From JBKBUF01 sp046290815 (GTDB lineage: Bacteria > Bacteroidota > Bacteroidia > Cytophagales > Cytophagaceae), in the NCBI GenBank assembly GCA_046290815.1, contig JBKBUF010000023.1, positions 16,777 through 80,776 of the forward strand: 64,000 nt of DNA, given 5' to 3'. This document shows positions 28,082-35,792 of this stretch, piece after piece. How positions within the stretch are numbered: position 1 is the first letter of the stretch; the number at the start of each line of letters is the position of its first letter. The notes under the pieces are model-generated. The model did no database searches, was not told the DNA's origin, and saw nothing but the letters and a program-made list of their open reading frames with translations. A program made the translations under genes and the position numbers.

Positions 28082-28663
28082 ATGATTAACAAAAAGCTGA
28101 TTTTGGTTTTTCTAAACAACTATTCCGACTCAAACAGCGGCATAAGTAAGTTTTTTTCTGACAACCAACTGCATGCTTATTTATCCACAAAAAATATAGA
28201 TGCAGATAAGTATGTGTTTATGAATATCAAACCGGGAGAATCTGTTATTTGGGGAGGAGAAGATTTCAGAGTCTTTACTAAAATGGGAATGGATAAATGT
28301 GAGCAAATAGAAAATGGATTTTTAAAAGGATTTTTAAAGCAATATAACAGGATTGTATATGTTGATGCTGAAAACCCTGCCATAACTGAAAAAATCATTA
28401 TTAAAACATTTAAGAAATTGAATTCTCATGACCTGGTGTTAGGTATGAGCGGCCCGGGAAATGTTCCTGTAATGGGTATGAGCAAGTTTAATCCGCTGGT
28501 TTTTCAATCGAGAATAATTGAAAAGAGCTGGACTACCATCAAAGAAGAATTAAAGAATAAAGAGATAAAATTTAATGTATTTCCTGCTGTCCGGCCGGAG
28601 GTGGAACAATTTTCAACCTATAGCCTGCTCAATACGACGATGGATCCGATTCATCTTAATTGA
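28082..28663 (+). CDS. DUF2064-like (degenerate GT-A glycosyltransferase) protein
   Basis: 193 soluble residues. The central part (about 85-145) follows the DUF2064/TIGR04282 pattern: a strand (RIVYVDAENPAITEKII) corresponding to the usual GxDxP segment, a helix, then SHDLVLGMSGPGNVPVMGMS in place of the usual DVVLGPAxDGGYYLLG, and NPLVFQ followed by KSW in place of the usual WST. The acidic metal-site residues of active family members are not conserved (DGGY is replaced by GNVP). I infer a nucleotide-diphosphosugar-transferase fold that has probably lost activity. It is monocistronic between a terminator and a small secreted-protein gene. The assignment rests on pattern similarity only. Confidence 0.5.
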   Translation: MINKKLILVFLNNYSDSNSGISKFFSDNQLHAYLSTKNIDADKYVFMNIKPGESVIWGGEDFRVFTKMGMDKCEQIENGFLKGFLKQYNRIVYVDAENPAITEKIIIKTFKKLNSHDLVLGMSGPGNVPVMGMSKFNPLVFQSRIIEKSWTTIKEELKNKEIKFNVFPAVRPEVEQFSTYSLLNTTMDPIHLN

Positions 28664-28758
28664 ATGCTCTGATGTTAAGATAATTAATCAGGCTTTAGTT
28701 TTTCGATGAACATCCTGCTGTTCCTTTTTTGTTATTTATAATTAAAAGGGGATAGATT

Positions 28759-29055
28759 ATGAAATTAGCAACATTATTAGCAATCGGTTTATTCCTTTCG
28801 GTTGCAACTGGTTTTGCACAGTCTGCATCGGGAGGGAATTATAAACATCAGGTACCAAAGGGTGGTACACATGTAGAAAGGCCAGAACCTGAATACAGAT
28901 CCCGAGGCCCGGAACAAACTCACAATTATAAGAGACAAGCGCCGGAGGTGGTGGAAGAAGGTCGTATTCAGAATGAGCCACTGGTTGAAACTGAAAAAAG
29001 CTGGAGTACTGAAAGAAGAAACTATAAGAGAGCAGTTCCTTCAAAACAAAGATAA
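28759..29055 (+). CDS. small secreted protein with three NYK[HR]xxP motifs
   Basis: 98 residues. A clear signal peptide (MKLATLLAIGLFLSVATGFAQ) would be cut after FAQ, giving a mature protein of about 77 residues that is highly charged and rich in Arg, Glu and Pro. Three short motifs are spaced along it: NYKHQVP, NYKRQAP and NYKRAVP, the last just before the C-terminus. No known domain, no Cys, and no sorting tail. It is preceded by a purine-rich leader (AAAAGGGGATAG) that may act as a ribosome-binding site. Function unknown; a periplasmic or extracellular binding peptide is possible. Confidence 0.6.
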   Translation: MKLATLLAIGLFLSVATGFAQSASGGNYKHQVPKGGTHVERPEPEYRSRGPEQTHNYKRQAPEVVEEGRIQNEPLVETEKSWSTERRNYKRAVPSKQR

Positions 29056-29060
29056 TGACG

Positions 29061-29088
29061 TTCAGGTGCATAATATTTTGCACCTGAA
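29061..29088. terminator. stem-loop between convergent genes
   Basis: A perfect 10-bp inverted repeat (TTCAGGTGCA and its complement, arms 29061-29070 and 29079-29088) with an 8-base loop lies just after the small secreted-protein gene and before the end of the convergent PD40 gene. There is no clear T-run, so termination is plausible rather than proven. Confidence 0.5.
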
Positions 29089-29110
29089 ACTCATTATGCA
29101 GGTATTTTTC

Positions 29111-30601
29111 CTATTTATTTACCTTAAGCTGTAAATATGAAAATGACTCCTCGGTTACATGCTCCGGGTATACAATCCCGGTATTTATAATATTGATGTT
29201 GTTTAATCCTTTTTTCTTCAGATAAGCTACTACATCCTCACATATTTTCTTTTCAATAGGTTCAGAAATAGTAGGAATACCTGTGATTTCTGTTGAGTCC
29301 TTTAGTTCTTCAGCCGGTTTTGGAAGTAAGATTGATATTTCAATAGTAAGATTGGAGTTTTCCTGAAGTACCCTTGAAAGTTTATCCAGCTCGAAATTAA
29401 TATCCTGAATATTTTGTGAAGCGTCAGCTATTTTAAATGTCCTAGAAGAGTGAAGGGATTTTAAAGTTATATTCAACGTTTCGTTTTTAAACTTTGATAA
29501 AGTGTCCAGTTCATACCTATGACTCTGGTAATAATATCCTTTTTCTGAACCGTAAAAACTGACATCATAATTGTTGCCTTTAGGAAGAATAAGAAATATG
29601 TTTTCGTCGGCATATAAAGAATGTACAGCCGATAATTTTTTTGCTGAAGTGTTTGTTACAAGAATTGAGCTTGCAATTGATTTTTTATTTTCGTCATTTA
29701 CAATTCCCTGAATCAATACTACGGGATCAGGTTGCAATTCATTAGGTATTCTGGCTCTTACAATATCTTTGGATTTTGTGATTGTTTTAGTGAAGTAAAC
29801 CAAATCTCCGGCAGCCGGTACTGAGATATAAATATCATCTTCAGGAGTGTTTACTAATGCTAAAGGTACAGGGGTACTCCAGGTGCCGTCGTTTTTCATC
29901 TTGGAAACATACTGATCATATCCACCTTTTCCACCGTTTCTGACAGAAGCGAAAAATAATGTTTTGCCATCTGATAAAATTTTAGGAGCACACTCACAAC
30001 CGGCATTGATACTTGCAGGTAGTTCTATCGCTTCTTTGTAGCTGTTGTTTTTTATTCTTTGAGCAGTATATATCTTACCACAAGGTAATCCGGAAGGTGT
30101 TTTTTTATCTGTATACCTTACAAAAAACAATGTTTTCCCGTCAGGAGATAAGGATGGATCCGCTTCATTGCCTGCTGTATTCAAGGGCTTGCCGGGATTC
30201 GCCGGAGCGGACCATTTTCCTGAGTTGTTTTTTTCCATATACCAGATGTCATTATTGCCTAATCCTCCATATTTGTTAGAAGAGAAAAATATGGTATTAC
30301 CATCAGGGCTAAAATTGAAACCTGTATTGTTATTTAATTTGAAGTTTCCTTCTGTAAAAGAGCTTATTTCTTCAGGCCTTGTCCAAACGCCACCCTTAAG
30401 GTAGCTTATAACAGGATAAGGTTTGTCTTCTCCGTAATTTGAAAGCAGTAACAATGATTTTCCGTCGGCACTGACAGAAGGAAAAACTTCATCCCCTAAA
30501 GGAGTATTTATAGGTGAGGGTAAAGCGGATGGAGCTTGTGCAAAAAGGTACACTGAGCCAGTGGCAACAAACAGCGCCATGAGAAAATATCTGTAAAGCA
30601 T
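29111..30601 (-). CDS. exported PD40 (TolB-like) beta-propeller protein with a degenerate OmpA-like C-terminus
   Basis: 496 residues with a signal peptide (cut near LFAQAP). Residues about 30-300 hold repeated PD40/WD40-like blades (FPSVSADGKSLLLLSN, FNFSPDGNTIFFSSN, DPSLSPDGKTLFFVRY, KILSDGKTLFFASV), each with the S-x-DGKTLFF signature. A middle segment (about 300-390) resembles a carboxypeptidase-regulatory-like beta domain. The end keeps two fragments of an OmpA peptidoglycan-binding domain (INFELDKLSRVLQENSNLTIEIS and VVAYLKKKGLNNINI), but the NxxLSxxRA core is missing and replaced by an insert. The order recalls PorE of the type IX system without its TPR part. I infer an envelope protein, probably no longer able to bind peptidoglycan. 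Confidence 0.7.
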   Translation of the reverse strand: MLYRYFLMALFVATGSVYLFAQAPSALPSPINTPLGDEVFPSVSADGKSLLLLSNYGEDKPYPVISYLKGGVWTRPEEISSFTEGNFKLNNNTGFNFSPDGNTIFFSSNKYGGLGNNDIWYMEKNNSGKWSAPANPGKPLNTAGNEADPSLSPDGKTLFFVRYTDKKTPSGLPCGKIYTAQRIKNNSYKEAIELPASINAGCECAPKILSDGKTLFFASVRNGGKGGYDQYVSKMKNDGTWSTPVPLALVNTPEDDIYISVPAAGDLVYFTKTITKSKDIVRARIPNELQPDPVVLIQGIVNDENKKSIASSILVTNTSAKKLSAVHSLYADENIFLILPKGNNYDVSFYGSEKGYYYQSHRYELDTLSKFKNETLNITLKSLHSSRTFKIADASQNIQDINFELDKLSRVLQENSNLTIEISILLPKPAEELKDSTEITGIPTISEPIEKKICEDVVAYLKKKGLNNINIINTGIVYPEHVTEESFSYLQLKVNK

Positions 30602-30634
30602 AGGTTAGAAGATTAGCTTTGATTGAAAATAAAG

Positions 30635-30660
30635 CGGGCAGCAGATTATGCTGCTGCCCG
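30635..30660 (-). terminator. GC-rich terminator of the bTHX gene
   Basis: A perfect 10-bp GC-rich stem (CGGGCAGCAG, arms 30635-30644 and 30651-30660) with a 6-base loop lies about 10 bp after the bTHX stop codon on the minus strand and is followed by CTTTATTTTC. This is a textbook intrinsic terminator. Confidence 0.8.
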
Positions 30661-30670
30661 GTCTTTACTG

Positions 30671-30814
30671 TTATTTTTTTGCCCTTGCAGGTTTTTTTGC
30701 TTCTGGTTTAGTTTCTACAGCTACAGAAGCGGAAGCCGATTTTCTTGGTCTGGAATTACCGAAGGATCCCCTCCAGATTTTCCCTTTTTTTGATTTTTTA
30801 TCGCCTTTTCCCAT
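30671..30814 (-). CDS. 30S ribosomal protein bTHX
   Basis: A 47-codon gene. The product begins MGKGDKKSKKGKIWRGSFGN, continues SRPR, and ends in a Lys/Ala-rich tail (PEAKKPARAKK). The opening block is the signature of bTHX, the small basic peptide that sits in the head of the 30S subunit in Thermus and is encoded in many Bacteroidota. The tail is longer than the 26-residue Thermus peptide, as is usual in this phylum. It has its own terminator just downstream. The hydrophobic open frame on the opposite strand over the same bases is a shadow. Confidence 0.85.
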   Translation of the reverse strand: MGKGDKKSKKGKIWRGSFGNSRPRKSASASVAVETKPEAKKPARAKK

Positions 30815-30870
30815 AATTGTGTTTAACTATATGATAAGCAAAATACTTTATTTTTATTAAAATCAAAATT

Positions 30871-31455
30871 TCAAACCTTGGAATTTTCCGATTCTTTGTT
30901 TTGCTTTTTTACCCACCGGATAAAGTATAGGAAAACTACTGCGTAAAGAAAAAAGTTGAACAAATCATGTGTAGTTCTGGAATGAGAATATTGCAAATAT
31001 CCTGTAAAGACCAATACTGTAACCCTGATGATATTAAGTGAATGGATAATCAAAATTCCACTGCATATTGATATTAATTTCTTTTTGCCGCGAGGGTATG
31101 CCATGATTAGTGACATAAGAGCAATCATCATTTCCACCCCCATACAAGGGTATGCAATGTGAACAGCCCTGTAGCCAACGATAGAAACCTGATCAGAAGT
31201 ACTGGTGGTTTCAAATCCGAAAATATACAATATTCCTTTGGCAGGATATATTAGTCCGTCAAGAATAAGCTGAACGAGACTGTATTTAGCAAGAAGGGGC
31301 GAATAGTAGTTACCCTTAATATCTGTAAAAGCAATATATACTTTAAACAGGCTATTTAATATGATGAAAATACAAGCCGAAATGACCAGGAAGAGGATTG
31401 TCTCCTTATGTTTTTGGTATGAAGTGATAATATATTGCATGAAATAAGCAGTCAA
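30871..31455 (-). CDS. exosortase/archaeosortase-family membrane protein
   Basis: 194 residues with about five to six hydrophobic helices. The family's catalytic triad is visible: Cys104 in AYPCMGVEMM, Arg144 in LNIIRVTVL, and His163 in TTHDLFNF. This is the pattern of exosortases, integral-membrane transpeptidases that cut and re-anchor secreted proteins bearing a C-terminal PEP-like sorting signal, and that usually sit by exopolysaccharide loci. The start could also be the ATG at 31440. It diverges from the wza gene across 223 bp, directly at the head of the polysaccharide locus. I saw no obvious target protein (short C-terminal motif, helix and basic end) in the window. Which Bacteroidota exosortase subfamily it belongs to is uncertain. 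Confidence 0.8.
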   Translation of the reverse strand: MTAYFMQYIITSYQKHKETILFLVISACIFIILNSLFKVYIAFTDIKGNYYSPLLAKYSLVQLILDGLIYPAKGILYIFGFETTSTSDQVSIVGYRAVHIAYPCMGVEMMIALMSLIMAYPRGKKKLISICSGILIIHSLNIIRVTVLVFTGYLQYSHSRTTHDLFNFFLYAVVFLYFIRWVKKQNKESENSKV

Positions 31456-31534
31456 TTCTAAACTGTTACAACCTTTTCTAACGTATATTGAAAGAATTAA
31501 TTTTCTCCAAGAGACTGGCTTCGGAGACGGTTTA

Positions 31535-31542
31535 TATTTTTG
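31535..31542 (+). promoter_or_regulatory. candidate -7 promoter element of the polysaccharide operon
   Basis: TATTTTTG fits the Bacteroidota -7 consensus (TAnnTTTG) and lies 137 bp before the wza start. No good -33 TTG is seen at the expected distance, so the call is tentative. A perfect palindrome begins 4 bp later. Confidence 0.35.
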
Positions 31543-31546
31543 TTAT

Positions 31547-31569
31547 AAGTAATTATATAATAATTACTT
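31547..31569. promoter_or_regulatory. palindromic candidate operator upstream of wza
   Basis: A perfect inverted repeat AAGTAATTAT-ATA-ATAATTACTT (10-bp arms, 3-bp spacer) lies immediately downstream of the candidate -7 element, where a bound repressor would block initiation or early elongation. Its size suits a dimeric helix-turn-helix regulator. The AT-rich background makes chance palindromes more likely. Confidence 0.4.
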
Positions 31570-31678
31570 CGGAATTTGGTTTAATTAATTGTAAATTTAT
31601 ACATTTTAAAGAAGGTTTTGCCTTTATTGTTGGTTTTTAAGCATTTAAAATAGGATTTTTAAAATTTCGGTTCGTATT

Positions 31679-32560
31679 ATGTCAAGGTTAACTGCCTTAT
31701 CAGACTATCTGAAAATACTCATTCCATTATTTGTAATATTTGTATCATCCTGTGTTCCAAATAAGAAGATTGTTGTTCTGCAAAACAATGATTTAAAAGG
31801 GCCCGCAAACCGGGATCAGGTAACGACTTATAAGATAGAGCCATATCAGTATAGTCTTAAGCCCAATGATATCATTTCCGTCCGGATAGCCAGTCTTTCC
31901 AATGATCAGTATGATTTTTTTCGTGATTATGAAATGGAGTTAGGCCCGATATTGAAACCATTCAATAGTCGGAATCAGGGTATGAATGTCGGGGGCATGG
32001 GTGGACAAGGTCAGGTTCAAGGTGCAGCAAACATGGGACGGCAGCCTATAGGTTTTTATGTAGATGAGTTTGGCTATGTAGAATTACCGTTGATCAAAAA
32101 GATTAAAGTAGCAGGACTTACGTTAAAACAGGCAGAAGATAGTATCAGGTACAGAGCAAACGGTTTTCTGGAAGATCCGCTTGTAAGAGTGAACCTGTTA
32201 AGTTTTCAGTTTTCGGTTTTCGGGGAAATAGCTGTAGAAGGAATTTACACCTCCTATGATCCTGAAATAAACCTGCTGGAGGCTTTGTCTATAAGCGGGA
32301 ATCTTACTGAGTTTGCCGACAGGAGAAATATCAAAGTCATCAGAATGGAGAATGATACAGCAAAAGTGTTTTATGTGAACCTGTTGGACCAGCAAACGCT
32401 TACATCACCTTATTTCAGAGTGCAGCCAAATGACATGATAGTTGTGCCGCCTTTGAAGTCACGTGAGATCAGACGATATACCATCTCTAATTTCTCTACA
32501 GCTATATCGGTAGTCTCAGCATCAGTTGTATTAATATTTGGATTATTCAGGTTATTATAA
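31679..32560 (+). CDS. wza: polysaccharide export outer-membrane lipoprotein (Wza/BexD family)
   Basis: 293 residues with a lipoprotein signal peptide (IFVSSC, Cys25). A polysaccharide export (Poly_export) domain begins near residue 55 (YSLKPNDIISVRI) and is interrupted by a Gly/Gln/Met-rich insert (about 100-122), then resumes at GFYVDEFGYVELPLIKKIKVAGLTLKQ. An SLBB-type domain follows (about 178-255, including VFGEIAVEGIY and NDMIVVPPL). The C-terminus has a hydrophobic helix (about 268-290). Octameric Wza-type proteins form the outer-membrane channel for capsule or exopolysaccharide. It is first in the locus and its stop lies just before the preferred wzc start. Confidence 0.88.
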   Translation: MSRLTALSDYLKILIPLFVIFVSSCVPNKKIVVLQNNDLKGPANRDQVTTYKIEPYQYSLKPNDIISVRIASLSNDQYDFFRDYEMELGPILKPFNSRNQGMNVGGMGGQGQVQGAANMGRQPIGFYVDEFGYVELPLIKKIKVAGLTLKQAEDSIRYRANGFLEDPLVRVNLLSFQFSVFGEIAVEGIYTSYDPEINLLEALSISGNLTEFADRRNIKVIRMENDTAKVFYVNLLDQQTLTSPYFRVQPNDMIVVPPLKSREIRRYTISNFSTAISVVSASVVLIFGLFRLL

Positions 32561-32561
32561 A

Positions 32562-34937
32562 TTGGAAAAGAAAAACAACATCAATAAATTTTCTCCCGAA
32601 GAATTTAAAAAGCTGGGATATAAAATTCTCAGAAGATGGTATTTTCTGGTTATATCAGTAATAGCTGGTGTTTGTATTGCTTATGCTATTAACAAGTCTG
32701 CAATACCAGTATATACCGTCAATGCAACTTTGTTTTTAAAGAAATATGAAGACAGAAAAAAGTCTCCACTGGATGTAATCAATGGAGATAATTTTTTTGA
32801 AGTCGAAAGGGATATCAACAAAGAGTTTGTAATTCTGAAATCATTTACCAATGTTTTTACACCATTAAGCAAGCTTGATTTTAAGGTTTCTTATTATAAT
32901 GAGGGAGATATTAAGACTATAGAATTGTTTCCACATTCCGGTATTTTGGTAAATATCGATGCTGAATCTGCATCTATTCCTTATGGGGTTTATTTTGTTT
33001 GCCTTCCTTTAGATACCTTAAATTATGAGTTGAAGTGCAACAATAAAGATTTTACACAATGGTGTAAAGGCAGGACATTCCGGTTTGATCAGTTTTATGA
33101 TATGGGTGGGTTCAAATTTTCAATTAAGCTTGAGGACAGGAATCTGCTTACAGGTAAATTCGGAATGCCGGGATTTAAAGTAAATGATTTGAGAGTTTTG
33201 GCAGAAGATTACAGAGGTAGATTAGGAATCTGGCCGATTTTTAAAGGAACTACCATTTTAAATGTAAATCTTATATCCACTAATCCGAATAAAGACAAAG
33301 TATTTCTCGATGCATACCTTGAGCATATTGTCAATAAAGGATTGGAAGACAAAAGAAATCTTGCTGTCCAAACACTTGCATTCCTTGAAGGTCAGATCAA
33401 TTCAATTGCAGATTCCTTAAATGATTTCAGTGTTCAGATGGAATCAATCAAATCAAGGAATTACAACCTGGGTACCAGTACCGGCTTGTTTGATGAAATA
33501 AGAGCACTTGAGAAAGCAAAGGTAGATCTGCATTTGAAAATCAAATATCTAAGCTATCTGCACGATTACATCAAGGACAAACCTTTAGAAGAACCTTTTG
33601 CACCCTATGTTGTAGGACTTGATGATGCAGCATTGGCGAAGTTATTTGGAGAGTTAATGACTATGCGCATTGAAACAGGAGTGATAAAGAAGGAAGGGAA
33701 TCAGCAAAATCCTGTAGTAAAGAAAACCGAACAAATGATAAATTCATTTGAAAAAAGCATTGCAGAAAATATAAAGAATCAGATAGAATTAAATAAAAAG
33801 AATTTAACTGATCTGGAGAATAAAATCAACAGACGTTTTGGAGATATTAAGGGTGTATTAAAAGAAGAGAGAGAAATCCAGAGTCTGGAAAATATGTTCA
33901 ATGTCAATAAAGAACTTTATACTTTATTGTTTGAAAAAAAGCTTGAAGCTAATATAGCCAGAGTTTCTACATCCTCAGATTATGAAATAATAGACAGGGC
34001 CAGTTGTTCAGGCGTGCCCATTTCTCCTCAGACGCAGGATAATTACAAGAAAGGAGTGTTAGGTGGTTTAATGGTGCCGGTATTTATTATCGCTTTGTTG
34101 CATTTTCTTAATTCTAAAGTTATCACCAGAGAGGATATTACATTAAGGACAGACATCCCGATGCTTGGGGAAATTGTACATAATATTTTGAAGAAAGATC
34201 TTATAGTTGCGGAAAAACCAAAGTCAGTCATTGCCGAATCCTTTCGATCCATAAGGTCAAACCTGCAGTTTTTATTGGGAGAAAAGGGTGGTCAGGGTAA
34301 AGTAATATTAGTAACATCGACAGTTAGCGGTGAGGGTAAAACATTCTTTTCTATAAATTTTTCTTATATACTTTCATTTGCTAACCATAAAACTGTTTTA
34401 GTTGGTGCTGACCTTAGAAAACCTAAAGTTTATGAGAAAGTATCAATATCTCCTGATATTGGATTGAGTAATTATCTGGCAGGCATCGCCACTCTTGATG
34501 CGGTAATTCAGAAAAGCCAAAATTCTAATCTTGATATTATTCCTGCAGGAGAACTTCCTCCCAATCCTGCTGAATTATTGATGAGTGACAGACTTAAAGC
34601 ATTAATAACTGAGCTGAAAAATCGTTATGAATTTATAATCTTCGACACTTCTCCCGTTGGTTTGGTTTCCGATGCATTAGAGATAGTTAAACTTGTAGAT
34701 GTAAGTATATTCCTGGTAAGACAAGATTACTCTAAGCTTGAATATTTGGAAAATCTTACGGATATAAAGAAAAAAAGGAATATTGATAATTTAGTTTTAG
34801 TTTTTAACGATGTTAATAATAAAAAATTCGGGTATGGAAAGTATTATGGATATGGGTATTCTTATCAGGCGAAAGGGTATTATGAAGAAAATGAAAAACC
34901 TGATTTTATTTCATATTTAAAAGGGTTATTTAGTTAA
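32562..34937 (+). CDS. wzc: polysaccharide co-polymerase / tyrosine autokinase (Wzc family)
   Basis: An inner-membrane chain-length regulator with a cytoplasmic BY-kinase domain. No ATG is available near the start: the frame can begin at TTG 32538 (overlapping wza) or TTG 32562, 1 bp after the wza stop; I prefer the latter. Order: N-terminal helix, TM helix (about residue 28-48), Wzz domain, long periplasmic coiled coil (about 270-470), second TM helix near GGLMVPVFIIALL, then the kinase with Walker A SGEGKT (about 590-595), Walker A' VGADLRKPK and Walker B FIIFDTSP. The C-terminus is Tyr-rich (KYYGYGYSYQAKGYY), the cluster autophosphorylated to control export. It fits with wza upstream. Confidence 0.88.
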   Translation: MEKKNNINKFSPEEFKKLGYKILRRWYFLVISVIAGVCIAYAINKSAIPVYTVNATLFLKKYEDRKKSPLDVINGDNFFEVERDINKEFVILKSFTNVFTPLSKLDFKVSYYNEGDIKTIELFPHSGILVNIDAESASIPYGVYFVCLPLDTLNYELKCNNKDFTQWCKGRTFRFDQFYDMGGFKFSIKLEDRNLLTGKFGMPGFKVNDLRVLAEDYRGRLGIWPIFKGTTILNVNLISTNPNKDKVFLDAYLEHIVNKGLEDKRNLAVQTLAFLEGQINSIADSLNDFSVQMESIKSRNYNLGTSTGLFDEIRALEKAKVDLHLKIKYLSYLHDYIKDKPLEEPFAPYVVGLDDAALAKLFGELMTMRIETGVIKKEGNQQNPVVKKTEQMINSFEKSIAENIKNQIELNKKNLTDLENKINRRFGDIKGVLKEEREIQSLENMFNVNKELYTLLFEKKLEANIARVSTSSDYEIIDRASCSGVPISPQTQDNYKKGVLGGLMVPVFIIALLHFLNSKVITREDITLRTDIPMLGEIVHNILKKDLIVAEKPKSVIAESFRSIRSNLQFLLGEKGGQGKVILVTSTVSGEGKTFFSINFSYILSFANHKTVLVGADLRKPKVYEKVSISPDIGLSNYLAGIATLDAVIQKSQNSNLDIIPAGELPPNPAELLMSDRLKALITELKNRYEFIIFDTSPVGLVSDALEIVKLVDVSIFLVRQDYSKLEYLENLTDIKKKRNIDNLVLVFNDVNNKKFGYGKYYGYGYSYQAKGYYEENEKPDFISYLKGLFS

Positions 34938-34946
34938 TAGAAATAG

Positions 34947-35792
34947 ATGAAGAAAGCTGAATGGGATGAAATTATTAAGCCTACCTCAGGTTTATTTGAT
35001 TTAAGGTTATATGAATTGTGGCGATATCGTGACCTGGTCATGTTGTTTGTCAAGCGTAACATAGTCACAATGCATAAACAGACCATTCTTGGGCCACTTT
35101 GGCACTTTATTCAGCCATTGTTTACAGCTATAGCTTTTACCTTTGTATTTGCCAATATTACTTCAGTAGATACAGGTAAAATTCATCCTTTTCTTTTTTA
35201 TCTTTCCGGATCCACTATATGGACGTTCTTTTCCAAAACTTTAGCTAATACATCAAATACATTTAGCGTAAACTCTCAGATATTTAGCAAGGTTTACTTT
35301 CCGCGATTAGTAATCCCATTGTCAACCGTTATTGCAAACATGTTTTCCTTCATGTTTCAGCTTGTATTGTTGTTTGTTGTAGTTACTGCATTTATTTATA
35401 AAGGTTTTTCAATTTCGGTTTCATGGCATTTGTTATGGTTGCCATTTTTATTAGTTTGGATAAGCGCCTTGGGTTTGGGATTAGGACTGATTTTGTCTGC
35501 TCTCACCACCAAATATAAAGATCTTTCATATTTCCTTAATTTCGGAATTCAGCTTCTTATGTTTGTTTCTCCGATAATTTTTCCTTTACAGAGCGTACCG
35601 GAACAGATAAGGTTTTGGGTAATGATTAATCCATTAACCACTTTGATTGAGCTATTCAGACTAATGGTTATCGGAAATGGTATGATTGATCCTGGAATGA
35701 TGCTTTATTGCGGTGGGTTTACAATAGTTTTTCTTTTTGTGGGATTGCTGATGTTTAAAAAAATTGAGAGAACATTTATTGATGTGGTATAA
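34947..35792 (+). CDS. wzm: ABC-2 type polysaccharide export permease (Wzm)
   Basis: 281 residues, six predicted membrane helices from about residue 60. The N-terminal amphipathic stretch DLRLYELWRYRDLVMLFVKRN and the following HKQTILGPLWHFIQPLFTAI are typical of Wzm/TagG permeases that move undecaprenyl-linked O-antigen, teichoic acid or capsule chains across the inner membrane. The C-terminal half has the NPLTTLIELFR motif. Its stop codon overlaps the wzt start by one base (TAATG), so the pair is coupled. It lies 9 bp after wzc, which is unusual because Wzc normally serves Wzy-dependent systems and Wzm serves ABC-dependent ones. Confidence 0.9.
   Translation: MKKAEWDEIIKPTSGLFDLRLYELWRYRDLVMLFVKRNIVTMHKQTILGPLWHFIQPLFTAIAFTFVFANITSVDTGKIHPFLFYLSGSTIWTFFSKTLANTSNTFSVNSQIFSKVYFPRLVIPLSTVIANMFSFMFQLVLLFVVVTAFIYKGFSISVSWHLLWLPFLLVWISALGLGLGLILSALTTKYKDLSYFLNFGIQLLMFVSPIIFPLQSVPEQIRFWVMINPLTTLIELFRLMVIGNGMIDPGMMLYCGGFTIVFLFVGLLMFKKIERTFIDVV

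Noticed and set aside
30648..30860. Plus-strand 70-codon open frame between the PD40 and exosortase genes
   Set aside because: It is antisense to the bTHX gene, which has a recognisable product and its own terminator; the plus-strand translation is low-complexity and hydrophobic.
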